Assembly: GCF_000721605.1 (NCBI RefSeq)
Contig: NZ_JOIZ01000017.1
Span: forward strand, 124,001 to 188,000
DNA: 64,000 nt
Direction: 5' to 3'
Origin: Streptomyces sp. NRRL S-37
Lineage (GTDB): Bacteria; Actinomycetota; Actinomycetes; Streptomycetales; Streptomycetaceae
Position numbers and translations under genes: made by a program. Positions 38,275-47,282 of this stretch are shown here, one piece after another (position 1 is the first letter of the stretch; every line of letters starts with the position of its first letter). Below the pieces are notes generated by a model that worked only from the letters and a program-made list of their open reading frames with translations, searched no databases and was not told where the DNA came from.

Positions 38275-39228
38275 CTACAGGTCCCCCGATCCCGTCACCA
38301 GAACCACGTTGCCGGGCTCCTCCTGGTTCAGGTGACGGCGCAACTGATCGACCAGCAACCGCTCGGCACGCGGCCGGAAGGCGGAGGTGGGTCCGCCGAC
38401 GTGCGGGCTGATGAGGACGCCCGGCGCCCGCCACAGGGGATGTTCCGAGGGCAGCGGTTCGGGGTCGGTGACGTCGAGGGCCGCGGTGATGCGGCCGCTC
38501 TCCAGCTCGGTGAGCAGGGCCTTGGTGTCGACGACGCCGCCGCGGGCCACGTTCACCAGCAGGGCGCCGTCCTTCATCCGGGCCAGGAATCCGGCGTCCA
38601 CGAGATGCCGGGTGGTCTCGGTCAGCGGCGTGGAGAGGACGACGACGTCCGCCTCCGGGAGCAGGGCGGGCAGTTCGGCGAGCGGGTGCACCGGTCCGCG
38701 CTCCGTGGTGCGTGCGGAGCGCGCGACGCGCGCCACCCGCGCGAGCTCGAACGGAACGAGCCGGTCCTCGATGGCCGCACCGATCGAGCCGTATCCCACA
38801 ATGAGCACGTTCTTGTCGGCGAGCGCGGGCCGGAACCCGCCGCGCCACTCCCCCTTGTCCTGTGCCCGCACGAAATCGGGGATGCCCCGCAGGGAGGCCA
38901 GGATCAGCGTGAGCGTGAGCTCGGCGGTGCTGGCCTCGTGCACACCGCGCGCGTTGCACAGCCGTACGCCGGCGGGCAGGTGCCTCAGACCGGGCTCCAC
39001 GTGGTCGGTGCCGGCCGACAGGGTCTGTACGACGCGGACGGAGCGCATCAGGGGCATCGGCCGCACACCGACCTCGGCGGGCCTCATGTACGGCACGACG
39101 TAGAAGACGCAGTCGGCCGGGTCGGCGGGGAACTCCTCACCGCCGTCCCAGAAACGGTAGTGCGGCCCCTCGGGAAGGCCCTCGATCTCGTCCGGCGGAA
39201 TGGGAAGCCATACGTCAGCAGCGTTCAT
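38275..39228 (-). CDS. D-isomer-specific 2-hydroxyacid dehydrogenase
   Basis: A 317-residue NAD-dependent dehydrogenase. The nucleotide motif is VGYGSIGAAIE; catalytic residues are the Arg of VNVARGGVVD, the Glu of DVTDPEPLPSEHPL and the His of ISPHVGGPTS. The N-terminal substrate domain is not diagnostic, so the substrate is unknown. The ATG at 39228 heads the gene, divergent from an aldo/keto reductase across 74 bp. Confidence 0.9.
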   Translation of the reverse strand: MNAADVWLPIPPDEIEGLPEGPHYRFWDGGEEFPADPADCVFYVVPYMRPAEVGVRPMPLMRSVRVVQTLSAGTDHVEPGLRHLPAGVRLCNARGVHEASTAELTLTLILASLRGIPDFVRAQDKGEWRGGFRPALADKNVLIVGYGSIGAAIEDRLVPFELARVARVARSARTTERGPVHPLAELPALLPEADVVVLSTPLTETTRHLVDAGFLARMKDGALLVNVARGGVVDTKALLTELESGRITAALDVTDPEPLPSEHPLWRAPGVLISPHVGGPTSAFRPRAERLLVDQLRRHLNQEEPGNVVLVTGSGDL

Positions 39229-39302
39229 GGTCCGGAGGCTAGTTCAGGAGTGCGGAAGGGCAGAGGTTAGGTTGGGGGCCGGAGAGGGAGGGTCACGACC
39301 AG

Positions 39303-40301
39303 GTGGAGCGCAGGACGATCGGCGCGGGGGCGCTCGCGGTGGGGGCCGTCGGACTCGGGTGCATGCCGATGAGCTGGGGCTACAGCACGTCCCGGCAGCG
39401 CGGCGAGGAGTCGCTCAGGGCGGTGCACCGGGCGCTGGACGCGGGCTCGACGCTCCTCGACACCGCCGACATGTACGGTCCCTTCACCAACGAGCTGCTG
39501 CTCGGGCGGGTGTTGAGGGAGCGGCGCTCCGACGCCTTCGTGTCCACGAAGGTCGGACTGCTGGTGGGCGATCAGCACATCGTGGCCAACGGCCGCCCCG
39601 GCTACGTGAGAAGGGCCTGCGACGCGTCGCTGCGCCGGCTCCAGACCGATGTCATCGACCTCTACCAGCTGCACCGCGCCGACCCGGAGGTCCCGGTCGA
39701 GGAGACCTGGGGTGCGATGGCGGAGCTCGTGCGGGCGGGAAAGGTGCGGGCGTTGGGGCTGTGCGCGGTGGGGGCGCGTTCGGCGCGGCGGCCGGGGGCG
39801 CGGCTGTACGACGTGACGATCCGGCAGCTGGAGCGGGTGCAGCAGGTCTTTCCGGTGAGCGCGGTGGAGGCGGAGCTGTCGGTGTGGTCGCCGGAGGCGC
39901 TGCGGGCGCTGCTGCCGTGGTGCGCGTCGCGGGGGATCGGCTTCCTGGCGGCGATGCCGCTGGGCAACGGCTTCCTGACCGGGACGCTGACGCCCGGCGT
40001 GGGCTTCGAGGCGGACGACCTGCGCGCCCGGCACCCCCGCTTCACGGCCGAGATGATGGCCGCGAACCAGCCCATCGTGGCCGGTCTGCGCCGCGTCGCC
40101 CGCCGGCACGGCGGGCACGTCACCCCGGCGCAGGTGGCGCTGGCCTGGGTGCTGGGCCGGGGCCGCCAGGTGATCCCGGTCCCCGGCAGCAAGCGGGAGC
40201 GGTGGGTCGTGGAGAACGCGGCCGCGGCGGACCTGCGCCTGACGGAGCGCGACCTCGCGGAGATCGCGGAGCTGCCCGCGGCGCAGGGTTCGTGGGACTG
40301 A
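39303..40301 (+). CDS. Aldo/keto reductase
   Basis: A 332-residue AKR with the complete catalytic tetrad: Asp and Tyr in DTADMYGPFTNE, Lys in STKVG and His in YQLHRAD. The NADPH-binding end reads VIPVPGSKRERWVVENAAAADLRLTERDLAEI. The GTG start at 39303 has a GGAGAGGGAGG tract upstream. The DxADxYG pattern and C-terminus resemble reductases acting on sugars or small aldehydes, but the substrate cannot be fixed. Confidence 0.9.
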   Translation: MERRTIGAGALAVGAVGLGCMPMSWGYSTSRQRGEESLRAVHRALDAGSTLLDTADMYGPFTNELLLGRVLRERRSDAFVSTKVGLLVGDQHIVANGRPGYVRRACDASLRRLQTDVIDLYQLHRADPEVPVEETWGAMAELVRAGKVRALGLCAVGARSARRPGARLYDVTIRQLERVQQVFPVSAVEAELSVWSPEALRALLPWCASRGIGFLAAMPLGNGFLTGTLTPGVGFEADDLRARHPRFTAEMMAANQPIVAGLRRVARRHGGHVTPAQVALAWVLGRGRQVIPVPGSKRERWVVENAAAADLRLTERDLAEIAELPAAQGSWD

Positions 40302-40408
40302 CCGGCGGACCGGCGGCGGTCTCGCGGTTCGGGGTTGCGCGATCGGGAACTTCAAAGGCGCGAGCGGTGTATGACAGGTAGGACCCGCCGCGTCGAAGGG
40401 ACGAGATC

Positions 40409-41575
40409 GTGCAACGACGAGCCGTGACGGCCGTACTGGCCGCCGCCGCGCTCCTGCTGAGCGCCGGCTGCTCCTCCGACGACGGGGGACCGCCGGGCGG
40501 CTCGGACGCCGGCGCCACCCCGGGCGATACGGCGACGAGGTCGTCGTCGCCGGAGGGGAGCGCGGAGGAGACGCCGCCCGCGAAGGGCTCGGTGAAGGTG
40601 GTCCGCACGGTGACCACGGGCCTGAGCACCCCCTGGGGTCTGGCCCCGCTGGCCGACGGCGACCTGCTGGTCTCCTCCCGGGACGAGGCGACGATCACCC
40701 GGGTCGACGGGAAGACCGGTGAGAAGACCGAGGTGGGCGAGGTGCCCGGGGTGTCGCCGTCCGACGAGGGCGGCCTGCTCGGCATCGCCCTCTCCCCCGA
40801 GTACGCCTCGGACCGCATGATCTACGCGTACTTCACCTCGGCCTCCGACAACCGCATCGTCCGCATGATCTACGACGAGGAGAAACCGGCCGGTGAGCAG
40901 CTCGGCGCACCGGACACGGTCTTCCGGGGCGTCCCCAAGGGCGAGATCCACAACGGCGGCCGGATCGCCTTCGGCCCGGACAGGATGCTGTACGCGGGCA
41001 CGGGCGAGAGCGGTGACACGGGTCTGTCCCAGGACAAGGAGTCCCTGGGCGGCAAGATCCTACGGCTGACCCCGGACGGTGAGCCGGCCCCGGGCAACCC
41101 GTTCCCCGACTCCCCGGTGTACTCGTACGGCCACCGCAATGTGCAGGGACTGGCCTGGGACACCCGGCAGCGGCTGTTCGCCTCGGAGTTCGGCCAGAAC
41201 ACCTGGGACGAGCTGAACGCGATCAAGCCGGGCGACAACTACGGCTGGCCGGAGGCGGAGGGCGAGTCGGACGACAGCGGCTTCCACAATCCGGTCGACC
41301 AGTGGACCACGGACGAGGCCTCCCCCAGCGGCATCGCCTATGCCGAGGGCTCGATCTGGATGGCCGGCCTGGGCGGCGAGCGGTTGTGGCGCATCCCCCT
41401 GAAGGGCACGGAGGCCTCGGCGGAACCGGAGGCCTTCCTGGAGGACGAGTACGGCCGCCTGCGCACGGTGGTCCCGGCGGGCGGCGACAAGCTCTGGCTG
41501 GTCACCAGCAACACGGACGGGCGGGGTGATCCGGAGAAGGACGATGACCGGATCCTGGAGCTGGAGGTGAGCTGA
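40409..41575 (+). CDS. PQQ-dependent glucose/sorbosone dehydrogenase-like lipoprotein
   Basis: A 388-residue secreted protein of the soluble glucose dehydrogenase (GSDH) beta-propeller family. The signal peptide ends in a lipobox (LLSAGC), then a Ser/Asp/Gly-rich linker. The propeller shows TGLSTPWGLAPLADGDLLVSSRD, GLLGIALSPEY, GEIHNGGRIAFGPDRMLYAGTGE and YSYGHRNVQGLAWD, the usual GSDH landmarks. It would sit on the outer face of the membrane and oxidise a sugar or alcohol, or bind one. The GTG at 40409 follows a modest site. Confidence 0.88.
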   Translation: MQRRAVTAVLAAAALLLSAGCSSDDGGPPGGSDAGATPGDTATRSSSPEGSAEETPPAKGSVKVVRTVTTGLSTPWGLAPLADGDLLVSSRDEATITRVDGKTGEKTEVGEVPGVSPSDEGGLLGIALSPEYASDRMIYAYFTSASDNRIVRMIYDEEKPAGEQLGAPDTVFRGVPKGEIHNGGRIAFGPDRMLYAGTGESGDTGLSQDKESLGGKILRLTPDGEPAPGNPFPDSPVYSYGHRNVQGLAWDTRQRLFASEFGQNTWDELNAIKPGDNYGWPEAEGESDDSGFHNPVDQWTTDEASPSGIAYAEGSIWMAGLGGERLWRIPLKGTEASAEPEAFLEDEYGRLRTVVPAGGDKLWLVTSNTDGRGDPEKDDDRILELEVS

Positions 41576-41582
41576 GCGGCGC

Positions 41583-41771
41583 TCACGTCCCGTCGGGTTC
41601 CTCCTCCGGGACGGCCGGCGGGCGCACGGTGACCTTTCCGGACGCGAGGTCTATCGGCCCGCGTCCGGGGTCGGCGTCGCCGACGTCCTCCCGGGTCAGC
41701 TCCAGGCGGTTCTGCTCATCGCGGGTGTGTTTACGGCCGGGGGCGAACAGTTCCTCGAAAGCGTTGAACAT
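41583..41771 (-). CDS. Small protein, DUF6191-like
   Basis: A 62-residue acidic protein starting MFNAFEELFAPGRKHTRDEQNRLE, with LTREDVGDADPGRGPIDLASGKVTV at its centre. I recall this as a short conserved Streptomyces family (DUF6191) of unknown role. The ATG at 41771 has AGGGGAG upstream. It lies 34 bp downstream of the LuxR-type regulator and may be co-transcribed with it. Confidence 0.75.
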   Translation of the reverse strand: MFNAFEELFAPGRKHTRDEQNRLELTREDVGDADPGRGPIDLASGKVTVRPPAVPEEEPDGT

Positions 41772-41805
41772 CGCTCCCCTTTCCAGGGACGAGTGGGTCG
41801 CACAC

Positions 41806-44800
41806 CTATTGTCCCGCCGCCAGTCGTTCACCCGTCTCCGCCGCGAACAGACCGAGCCGGTGTGCCACCGCCGCCGCCTCTCCCCGCCCGGAGACGCCCA
41901 GCTTGGCGAGGATGTTGGAGACGTGGACGCTGGCCGTCTTCGGGGAGATGAAGAGTGTCTCGGCGATACGGCGGTTGGTGTGGCCGGCGGCCACCAGGCG
42001 CAGGACGTCGCGCTCGCGACTGGTGAGGCCGAGCGCGTCGGCCGGGGCGGCGGGGGCCGGCTCGCGGGTGGCGGGGGACAGTGCGAGGCGGGCGCGCTGC
42101 GCCAGCAGTGTGGCGGACCGGGCCAGTGGGGCGGCACCGAGGTGGCCGGCGACGGCGGTCACCAGCCGCAGCAGTTCCGTGGCGCGGGCGCGCTCGTCGT
42201 CGCCCGCGCCGGTGGCGAGCAGCGCCTCGGCGAGCCGGAACCGGACGCGTGCGAGGTCGTAGGGCCGCTCCAGTGGCTCGACCGCCGTGACGGCCGCGGA
42301 CCACGCGTCCGGCGCGGTCCTGCCCTCGGCGCGCAGCAGCTCGGCGCGCAGCCACAGGTCGTACGCCTGCCATACGGGCACGCCGGTCGTCAGGGTCCTG
42401 GCCGCCGCGCGGATCCGGTCCAGGATCTCCGGGCGGCCGGGCTCGGTCGCCGGGACGCCGTGGGCGTCGGCCTCCGCGGTGGTGGCGGCGAGCAGCAGGG
42501 GCCAGCCGTAGCGCTGGGTGCCGGGCGGAAGGCCGGTGTCGAGGGCGTCCAGCAGCTCGGCGCGGGCGTCGGCCAGGCGGCCCTCGGCGGCGGCGATGCC
42601 GAGGGCGACCCACTTCATGGGGAGGGCGTACTGCGGCATCGGGTCGTGCGTGCCGAAGAAGGTGCGGGCGTCGGCGAGCCGGCGGGCCGCCTCGGCCATG
42701 TCCCCGCGGTCGTACGCGAGGTACGCCAGGCGCATCGAGCCCCCGGCGCGGGGCTTGGCGCTCTGTTCGAGGCGCTGGGCGTTGGCCGCGGCGCGGGCCG
42801 CCTCGTCCCAGCGGCCGAGGGTGTGGAGGGACTCGGCGAGGTTGCCCCACACCCAGCCCTCGGAGTCCAGCAGTCCGAGCCTGCGGGTGACGTGGACGCC
42901 TTCGTGGAGGAGCCCGGCGGCCTCCTCGGAGCGGCCTACGCCTTCGAGGACGGACGGGAGGTTCACATAGGCGCGGGCCACCACCATGTCCATGCCCAGT
43001 TCGGTCGCCCGGTCCTTGACCTCGTACATCTCGGCGAGTCCGGTGTCGATGTCACCGGCGTCGACCATGAGGCCGCCGAGGGTGAGCCGGGCGTTGAGCT
43101 CGATGTCGTGGGCGCCGACCATGCGGGCGTACTCGACGGCGCGTTCGGCGGCGGCCATGGCGTCCGGGCCGGGGTCGTGCAGCATGGACCAGCCGGCGGC
43201 GGAGGCGAGCACCTCGGCGTGCACCTCGGACGGCGGCAGTCCGCGCACCAGGTCCTGTGCGGTGCCGAGTTCGTTCCAGCCGTCGCCGCGGGCGAGGCCC
43301 TGGGTGAGCCGGGAGCGCTGCACCCAGAACCAGGCGGCGCGCAGGGGGTCCGGGTCCTCGTCGAGGAGGCGCAGCGCCCGCTTGGTGATCTTCATCGAGC
43401 GTTCGCGTTCCCCGCAGAGGCGTCCGGCGACGGCGGCCTCGGCCATCAGGTCGAGGTAGCGCAGCGGTGTCGTTCCGGGGTCGCAGCCACTGGGGGTCCC
43501 CCCACGCCCTTCGGGCGGTGGGGGAGGGTAGACCTCGGCGTGGTCGAGGGGGCGCAGGGTGGCCCGTACGGTGTCGGGGACGGCGTCCCACAGCTCCATC
43601 GCCCTTTCCAGCAGGCCCAGTTGCTCGGAATAGGCGTGGCGTCGGCGGGCTTCGACGGAGGCGTCGAGGACGGCGGGCAGGGCCTTGGCCGCGTCGTGGG
43701 CGTGGTACCAGTAGCTGGCCAGGCGGGTCACCCGCTCGTCGGCGGGGACCAGGGTGGGGTCCGCCTCCAGGGCCTCGGCGTAGCGGCGGTTGAGACGGGA
43801 GCGTTCACCGGGCAGCAGGTCGTCGCTGACGGCCTCGCGGACCAGGGAGTGGCGGAAGCGGTAGCCGTCGCGGTCGGGTGCGGGGGTGAGGATGCCGGCG
43901 TTGACGCCGGCCCGCAGGGCCTCGATGAGGTCGTCCTCGGTGAGCCGGGCGACGGCGGCCAGCAGCCGGTCCTCGACGGTGGAGCCGCCCTCGGCGACGA
44001 TCCGGGCGACCCGCTGGGCGCTCTCCGGCAGGCTCTCGACCCTGACGAGGAGGAGGTCGCGCAGGGAGTCGGTGAGGCCGGCGCAGCAGCCCTCGTCGGA
44101 GGCGACGGCGAGCTCCTCGACGAAGAAGGCGTTGCCGTCGGAGCGTTCGAAGATGTCGTCGACGCGGTCGGGGTCGGGTTCGCGGGCGATGATGCCGGCG
44201 ATCTGCCGGCCGACCTCCTCGCGGTTGAGGCGGCCGAGTTCGACGCGCTGGACCGTGCGGAGCCGGTCGAGTTCGGCGAGGAGGGGGCGCAGGGGGTGGC
44301 GGCGGTGGATGTCGTCGGAGCGGTAGGTGGCGAGGACGACGAGGCGGCCGGTGCGCAGGGTGCGGAACAGGTAGGCGAGCAGGTAGCGGGTGGAGGCGTC
44401 GGCCCAGTGCAGGTCCTCCAGGGCGAGGACGACGGTGTGGTCGGCGGTGACGCGCTCCAGCAGACGGGCGGTGAGCTCGAAGAGACGGGCCATGCCCTGT
44501 TCGTCGCGGCGGATCTCGCGGGCGGCGGGGCCGATCTCGGGGAGCAGGCGGGCGAGTTCCTCCTCCTGGCCGGAGGCGGCGGCGGCGAGCTGGTCGGGCA
44601 GTTCGCGGCGGAGCTGGCGCAGGGCGGTGGAGAAGGGGGCGAAGGGGAGGCCGTCGGCGCCGATCTCCACGCAGCCGCCGAGGGCGACGATCGCGCCGCG
44701 GCGGCGGGCCACGGCGGCGAACTCCTCCACGAGGCGGGTCTTTCCCACACCGGCCTCGCCCGCGATGAGCAGGGCCTGGGGCTCGGTGGCGGCTCGGGTG

Positions 44801-44883
44801 AGGGCGGTGTTCAGTGTGCCGAGCTCGGTGCTGCGGCCCACGAACACGGGACTGATGGACTTGGTCTCCACGGTCCTGAGCAT
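41806..44883 (-). CDS. Large ATP-binding LuxR-family regulator (LAL)
   Basis: A 1025-residue regulator. An AAA/NB-ARC-type ATPase occupies the N-terminus: Walker A GEAGVGKT at 42-49, and VVLALEDLHWADASTRYLLAYLF as Walker B. A long helical/TPR-like middle follows, and a LuxR HTH near the C-terminus (LTSRERDVLRLVAAGHTNRRIAETLFISPKTASVHVSNILAKLGV). Such proteins act as ATP-dependent activators, often of catabolic or secondary-metabolic genes. The ATG at 44883 has GGAAGG upstream. Near residues 449-466 a Pro/Gly-rich stretch is encoded by a palindromic repeat read in frame. Target genes are not evident. Confidence 0.9.
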   Translation of the reverse strand: MLRTVETKSISPVFVGRSTELGTLNTALTRAATEPQALLIAGEAGVGKTRLVEEFAAVARRRGAIVALGGCVEIGADGLPFAPFSTALRQLRRELPDQLAAAASGQEEELARLLPEIGPAAREIRRDEQGMARLFELTARLLERVTADHTVVLALEDLHWADASTRYLLAYLFRTLRTGRLVVLATYRSDDIHRRHPLRPLLAELDRLRTVQRVELGRLNREEVGRQIAGIIAREPDPDRVDDIFERSDGNAFFVEELAVASDEGCCAGLTDSLRDLLLVRVESLPESAQRVARIVAEGGSTVEDRLLAAVARLTEDDLIEALRAGVNAGILTPAPDRDGYRFRHSLVREAVSDDLLPGERSRLNRRYAEALEADPTLVPADERVTRLASYWYHAHDAAKALPAVLDASVEARRRHAYSEQLGLLERAMELWDAVPDTVRATLRPLDHAEVYPPPPPEGRGGTPSGCDPGTTPLRYLDLMAEAAVAGRLCGERERSMKITKRALRLLDEDPDPLRAAWFWVQRSRLTQGLARGDGWNELGTAQDLVRGLPPSEVHAEVLASAAGWSMLHDPGPDAMAAAERAVEYARMVGAHDIELNARLTLGGLMVDAGDIDTGLAEMYEVKDRATELGMDMVVARAYVNLPSVLEGVGRSEEAAGLLHEGVHVTRRLGLLDSEGWVWGNLAESLHTLGRWDEAARAAANAQRLEQSAKPRAGGSMRLAYLAYDRGDMAEAARRLADARTFFGTHDPMPQYALPMKWVALGIAAAEGRLADARAELLDALDTGLPPGTQRYGWPLLLAATTAEADAHGVPATEPGRPEILDRIRAAARTLTTGVPVWQAYDLWLRAELLRAEGRTAPDAWSAAVTAVEPLERPYDLARVRFRLAEALLATGAGDDERARATELLRLVTAVAGHLGAAPLARSATLLAQRARLALSPATREPAPAAPADALGLTSRERDVLRLVAAGHTNRRIAETLFISPKTASVHVSNILAKLGVSGRGEAAAVAHRLGLFAAETGERLAAGQ
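43491..43530. repeat. Palindromic GC repeat within the LAL coding region
   Basis: TGGGGGTCCCCCCACGCCC, TTC, then GGGCGGTGGGGGAGGG forms an imperfect palindrome. It encodes the run PPPPPEGRGGTPSG between two otherwise helical segments. Such elements are usually intergenic in Streptomyces, and its core resembles the centre of the 37796-37880 element. Confidence 0.65.
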
Positions 44884-44932
44884 CGCATGGCCTTCCGGCA
44901 AGGGGTGACCGGTTTTTGTTGTGGGCGGGGGC

Positions 44933-45043
44933 GGTCCTGCGGGCCGGGGCTTGTGGGTGCCCGGTGTGGGATGGGGTGGTCCTGCGGGCCGGGGCTTGTG
45001 GGTGCCCGGTGCGCTCCCGCGGGCCGGGGCTTGTGCTGGTGCC
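44933..45043. repeat. GC-rich near-tandem repeats upstream of the LAL gene
   Basis: A 34-bp unit (GGTCCTGCGGGCCGGGGCTT...) occurs identically at 44933-44966 and 44978-45011, with a third partial copy from about 45015. The period is 45 bp then 35 bp. The block continues into a degraded copy of the dispersed GTCGCGCAG-type repeat near 45050-45095. The 329-bp gap 44884-45212 holds no recognisable gene. Confidence 0.8.
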
Positions 45044-45212
45044 CCGCGTTGGCGCTGGGCGGGGGTTTGTCGCGCAGCCCGGCGCTTACGGGGCGCCGTC
45101 GCGCCCACCCGTGCCGCCCCAGCGGCACGACTGCCCGCGGCTGCGGCGGCAGGCGGTGCGACCGGCCGCGAGAGCGGGGGCGGCCGGCTGTCGTGCCGTT
45201 GCCGGGCCGTGG

Positions 45213-45383
45213 TCATGCGGCTCGGGCGAACCAGTGGCGGCGGGGATGGCTTTCCGCCTCGGTGTTCCTGGTGGTGCGGCGGGCGGTGCGGCGGAGTCGG
45301 GCGGCTTCCCGGGCCAGGCGGTGCTCCTCCCCCTGGCGGACGAAATCGTCGTGGCGGAGTCGGTAAAGGGCGTACTCGAACAT
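45213..45383 (-). CDS. Small Arg-rich protein (56 aa), unknown
   Basis: An ATG at 45383 opens a 56-residue frame starting MFEYALYRLRHDDFVRQGEEHRLAREAARLRR, a basic amphipathic helix. I have seen similar short proteins annotated as hypothetical in Streptomyces. It lies upstream of the LAL gene on the same strand, with the repeat block between. A purine-rich GGGGGAA tract precedes the start. Function unknown. Confidence 0.55.
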   Translation of the reverse strand: MFEYALYRLRHDDFVRQGEEHRLAREAARLRRTARRTTRNTEAESHPRRHWFARAA

Positions 45384-45522
45384 GGTGTGTTCCCCCGGAG
45401 GATTCGGTGTCGGTCATCGCTCTCTGCGATGCCTCCACCTTCGTCTCCCAGGCGGGTCCGCCACATCGGGAGGGTTCCGTATCTTCCGGCCGGGGCGGGG
45501 CCTTAGGAGGTACTCAGGCCGT

Positions 45523-46242
45523 CTAAGGCCTCAGTTGCTCCACCACCAGCCCCGCCGCGCCGGCGACCGCGAGTGCCATGGCCGCCGTACGGGTGTGCCA
45601 CGCGTTCAGCCGCCGGGTCAGCGGGCCGGCGAGCAGTACGCCGGCGACCGCCGCCGGCGCGAGCAGCACCGTGCGCTGGAACGTGTGCGCACCCACCGCC
45701 CCCGCCGCGCCCAGCGCGACCAGGCTCATCAGTGAGCCGGCCAGGAAGAACGCGCTCATCGTGGCCCGCAGCCGGGGCCCGCTCAGCCGCTGCCACACCA
45801 TCGCCATCGGCGGGCCCCCGATGGAGGTCGCCGTGCCCATCAGCCCCGACGCCATCCCGGCCAGGAACACCGAGGAGCGCCGCGCCCGGGGTACGTATCC
45901 CGCCGCGCTCACCGCGACGCCGGTGAGCACCACTCCGGCGATGAGCAGTGCGAGGTACTTCGCCGGCAGCACCGCCACGAGCAGCGCGCCCGCGGCCGTG
46001 CCCGGTACCCGTCCGACGAGGGCCCAGCCGCAGCCGCGCAGGTCCGCCGAGCCCCGTTCCCGCACCAGCACCGCCGCCGTCACCCCGGCGGCGAGCAGCA
46101 GCACCACCGGGGGCGCCAGGGTCGGGTCGACCACGGCGAACACCGGCGCGGCGATCATGCCCAGGCCGAAGCCGACGGACACCTGGAGCACCGCGCCGAC
46201 GCCCACCGTGAGGGAGAGCAGGGCGAACTCCGCGCCGGTCAC
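45523..46242 (-). CDS. TauE/SafE-family membrane permease
   Basis: A 239-residue protein with about 7-8 hydrophobic segments and the duplicated TauE/SafE pattern: SVGFGLGMIAAPVFAVVDPTLAP near the start and GMASGLMGTATSIGGPPMAMVWQ in the second half. Family members export sulfite, sulfonates or other organic anions. The GTG at 46242 overlaps the stop of the upstream ABC ATPase (GTGA), so it is translationally coupled and is the last gene of the ABC operon. An in-frame GTG at 46248 is an alternative. Confidence 0.85.
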   Translation of the reverse strand: MTGAEFALLSLTVGVGAVLQVSVGFGLGMIAAPVFAVVDPTLAPPVVLLLAAGVTAAVLVRERGSADLRGCGWALVGRVPGTAAGALLVAVLPAKYLALLIAGVVLTGVAVSAAGYVPRARRSSVFLAGMASGLMGTATSIGGPPMAMVWQRLSGPRLRATMSAFFLAGSLMSLVALGAAGAVGAHTFQRTVLLAPAAVAGVLLAGPLTRRLNAWHTRTAAMALAVAGAAGLVVEQLRP

Positions 46243-47282
46243 GCCCACGCGGGCCGCGCCTCCAGGGGGAAGTGGCACAGGGCGGTGTGGTCGTCGCCGT
46301 CTCCCTCGGACTCGCGGACGACGAGCGGGGGCGCCTCGGTGGCGCACGTGTCCTCGGCGCGTGGGCAGCGGGTGCGGAAGCGGCAGCCGGAGGGGATGTC
46401 GAAGGGCGAGGGGATCTCGCCCTTGAGCCGGATCTCCCGGTCGTGGGCGGCGCGGGTGGCGTCCAGGACCGGTGCGGCCGACATCAGCGCGGCGGTGTAG
46501 GGGTGTTGGGGGCGGTCGAAGACGTCCTCGGTCTCCCCCTGTTCGATGACCTTGCCCAGGTACATCACCGTCACCCGGTCGGAGATGTACCGCACCACGG
46601 ACAGGTCGTGGGAGATGAACACGTAGGCGACGCCGAGCCGGGACTGGAGTTCGGAGAGCACGTTGAGGACCTGGGCCTGTACCGACAGGTCGAGGGCGGA
46701 GACCGGTTCGTCGCAGACGATGAGGTCGGGGTCGAGGGCGAGCGCGCGGGCGATGCCGATGCGCTGGCGCTGTCCGCCGGAGAACTCGTTGGGGTGGCGG
46801 TGGGCGTCGCTCTCCCGCAGTCCGACCAGGGAGAGCAGTTCGCGGATCCGCTTCTCGCGGGCCTTGGCGTCCGGGACGACGTCCTTGTGGGTGCGCCAGG
46901 GCTCACCGATCAGGTCGGCGGCCGACATGCGGGCGTTGAGCGAGGCGAAGGGGTCCTGGAAGACCATCTGGACGCGGCGGCGCCAGTTCAGCAGTTCCTT
47001 GCCGCGCAGGGCGAACGGGTCGACGCCGCCGTAGCGGACCGTGCCCGCGTCGGGCCGTTCCAGTCCGAGCAGTACCCGCGCGAGGGTGGACTTGCCGCAG
47101 CCGGACTCGCCGACGAGCCCGAGGGTCTCCCCCCGGCCGAGCCGCAGGTCCACTCCGTCGAGGGCGGTCAGCCGGCGGCGTCCGCTGCCGAAGGACTTGG
47201 TGACGCCGCGGACCTCCAGCAGCGGCGGGTGTTCCGCGGTCCCGGGTCCGGTGGTCTCGGTGGTGGTGCGGGACTCAGTCAC
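46239..47282 (-). CDS. Oligopeptide/dipeptide-type ABC transporter ATPase (OppF/DppF-like)
   Basis: A 347-residue ATPase with Walker [11 protein letters not shown]-loop FQDPFASLNARM, signature FSGGQRQRIGIARALALDPDLIVCDEP and the H-loop SHDLSVVRYISD. The C-terminal oligopeptide domain ends with the cysteine pattern GCRFRTRCPRAEDTC. The GTG at 47282 overlaps the previous gene by 8 bp. It partners the ATPase at 47275-48285. Confidence 0.94.
   Translation of the reverse strand: MTESRTTTETTGPGTAEHPPLLEVRGVTKSFGSGRRRLTALDGVDLRLGRGETLGLVGESGCGKSTLARVLLGLERPDAGTVRYGGVDPFALRGKELLNWRRRVQMVFQDPFASLNARMSAADLIGEPWRTHKDVVPDAKAREKRIRELLSLVGLRESDAHRHPNEFSGGQRQRIGIARALALDPDLIVCDEPVSALDLSVQAQVLNVLSELQSRLGVAYVFISHDLSVVRYISDRVTVMYLGKVIEQGETEDVFDRPQHPYTAALMSAAPVLDATRAAHDREIRLKGEIPSPFDIPSGCRFRTRCPRAEDTCATEAPPLVVRESEGDGDDHTALCHFPLEARPAWA

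Noticed and set aside
40340..40375. ECF-sigma-like GGGAAC ... GTGT upstream of the sugar dehydrogenase gene
   Set aside because: Only one half resembles a sigma-E promoter and the second box is poor; too weak to call.
44933..45043. Possible CRISPR or origin-like iterons
   Set aside because: Only two full copies, very GC-rich, with unequal periods and no associated genes.
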